DNA from: Candidatus Gastranaerophilales bacterium
Lineage (GTDB): Bacteria; Cyanobacteriota; Vampirovibrionia; Gastranaerophilales; Gastranaerophilaceae
Length of the DNA stretch: 5,750 nucleotides
NCBI GenBank assembly: GCA_944323945.1
Contig: CALUUL010000097.1
Coordinates: 1-5,750 of the forward strand
Direction: 5' to 3'
Position numbers and translations under genes: made by a program. Below, in pieces: positions 5,720 through 5,750 of the stretch. Each line of letters opens with the position of its first letter. The first letter of the stretch is position 1. The notes beneath the pieces are model-generated. The model ran no database searches. It had not been told where the DNA came from and worked only from the letters and a program-made list of their open reading frames with translations.

Positions 5720-5750
5720 CCGGCAACTAGCTATCTTCCCGGGCGGTCCT
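5720..5750 (-). rRNA. rrf: 5S rRNA, 3' end (partial, cut by window edge)
   Basis: The minus strand reads AGGACCGCCCGGGAAGATAGC and then TAGTTGCCGG. This matches the usual 3' part of bacterial 5S rRNA, covering half of helix IV, helix V and the 3' strand of helix I. Unlike copies 1 and 2, the helix IV part (GGACCGCCCGGG) has the standard form. The 5' portion, and presumably the 23S and 16S genes, lie beyond the right edge. It is judged genuine from this short piece only. Confidence 0.7.

Overview
The window is very AT-rich and carries four complete protein genes plus a block of 5S rRNA-related sequence at its right end. The most likely source is an uncultured gut member of the Gastranaerophilales (the 'Melainabacteria'/Vampirovibrionia, non-photosynthetic relatives of Cyanobacteria). 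The clues are base composition, the 'TPSFKGG' motif near the N-terminus of the first protein (I recall such PSFKG motifs as common in this group), and the style of the glycine-zipper and short LuxR-type proteins. No taxonomic marker is complete here, so this assignment is an inference.

Layout, left to right. Positions 1-95 may hold the 3' end of an upstream plus-strand gene. Positions 82-2025 (+) encode a 647-residue protein of unknown function with several hydrophobic segments, three of which repeat one motif. Its stop codon directly abuts the stop of the convergent gene at 2026-3657 (-), an NFACT/RqcH protein of bacterial ribosome-associated quality control. An almost perfect bidirectional terminator (3674-3702) separates rqcH from the next minus-strand gene (3730-4749 or 4731), a glycine/alanine-zipper protein of unknown function. 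Upstream of that, on the same strand, lies a small stand-alone LuxR-type DNA-binding protein (4820-5188). About 100 bp of AT-rich spacer follows.

From 5291 to the right edge everything reads on the minus strand. It consists of the 3' end of what looks like a genuine 5S rRNA (5720-5750, cut by the window edge), its intrinsic terminator, then two tandem copies of a variant 5S-like unit with a period of 191-192 bp, each followed by its own terminator. Both copies lack the 5' strand of helix I and carry a roughly 40-nt hairpin insertion where loop C should be. A 158-bp stretch is identical between them. The 23S and 16S genes would be expected to the right of the window.

There is little sign of one shared pathway. 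RqcH and 5S rRNA both concern the large ribosomal subunit, but their proximity may be chance. The LuxR-like gene and the zipper gene could be co-transcribed. The tandem, hairpin-expanded 5S-like units are the most unusual element. They are either decayed and duplicated 5S copies, a 5S-derived small RNA, or an assembly artefact at an rRNA operon.
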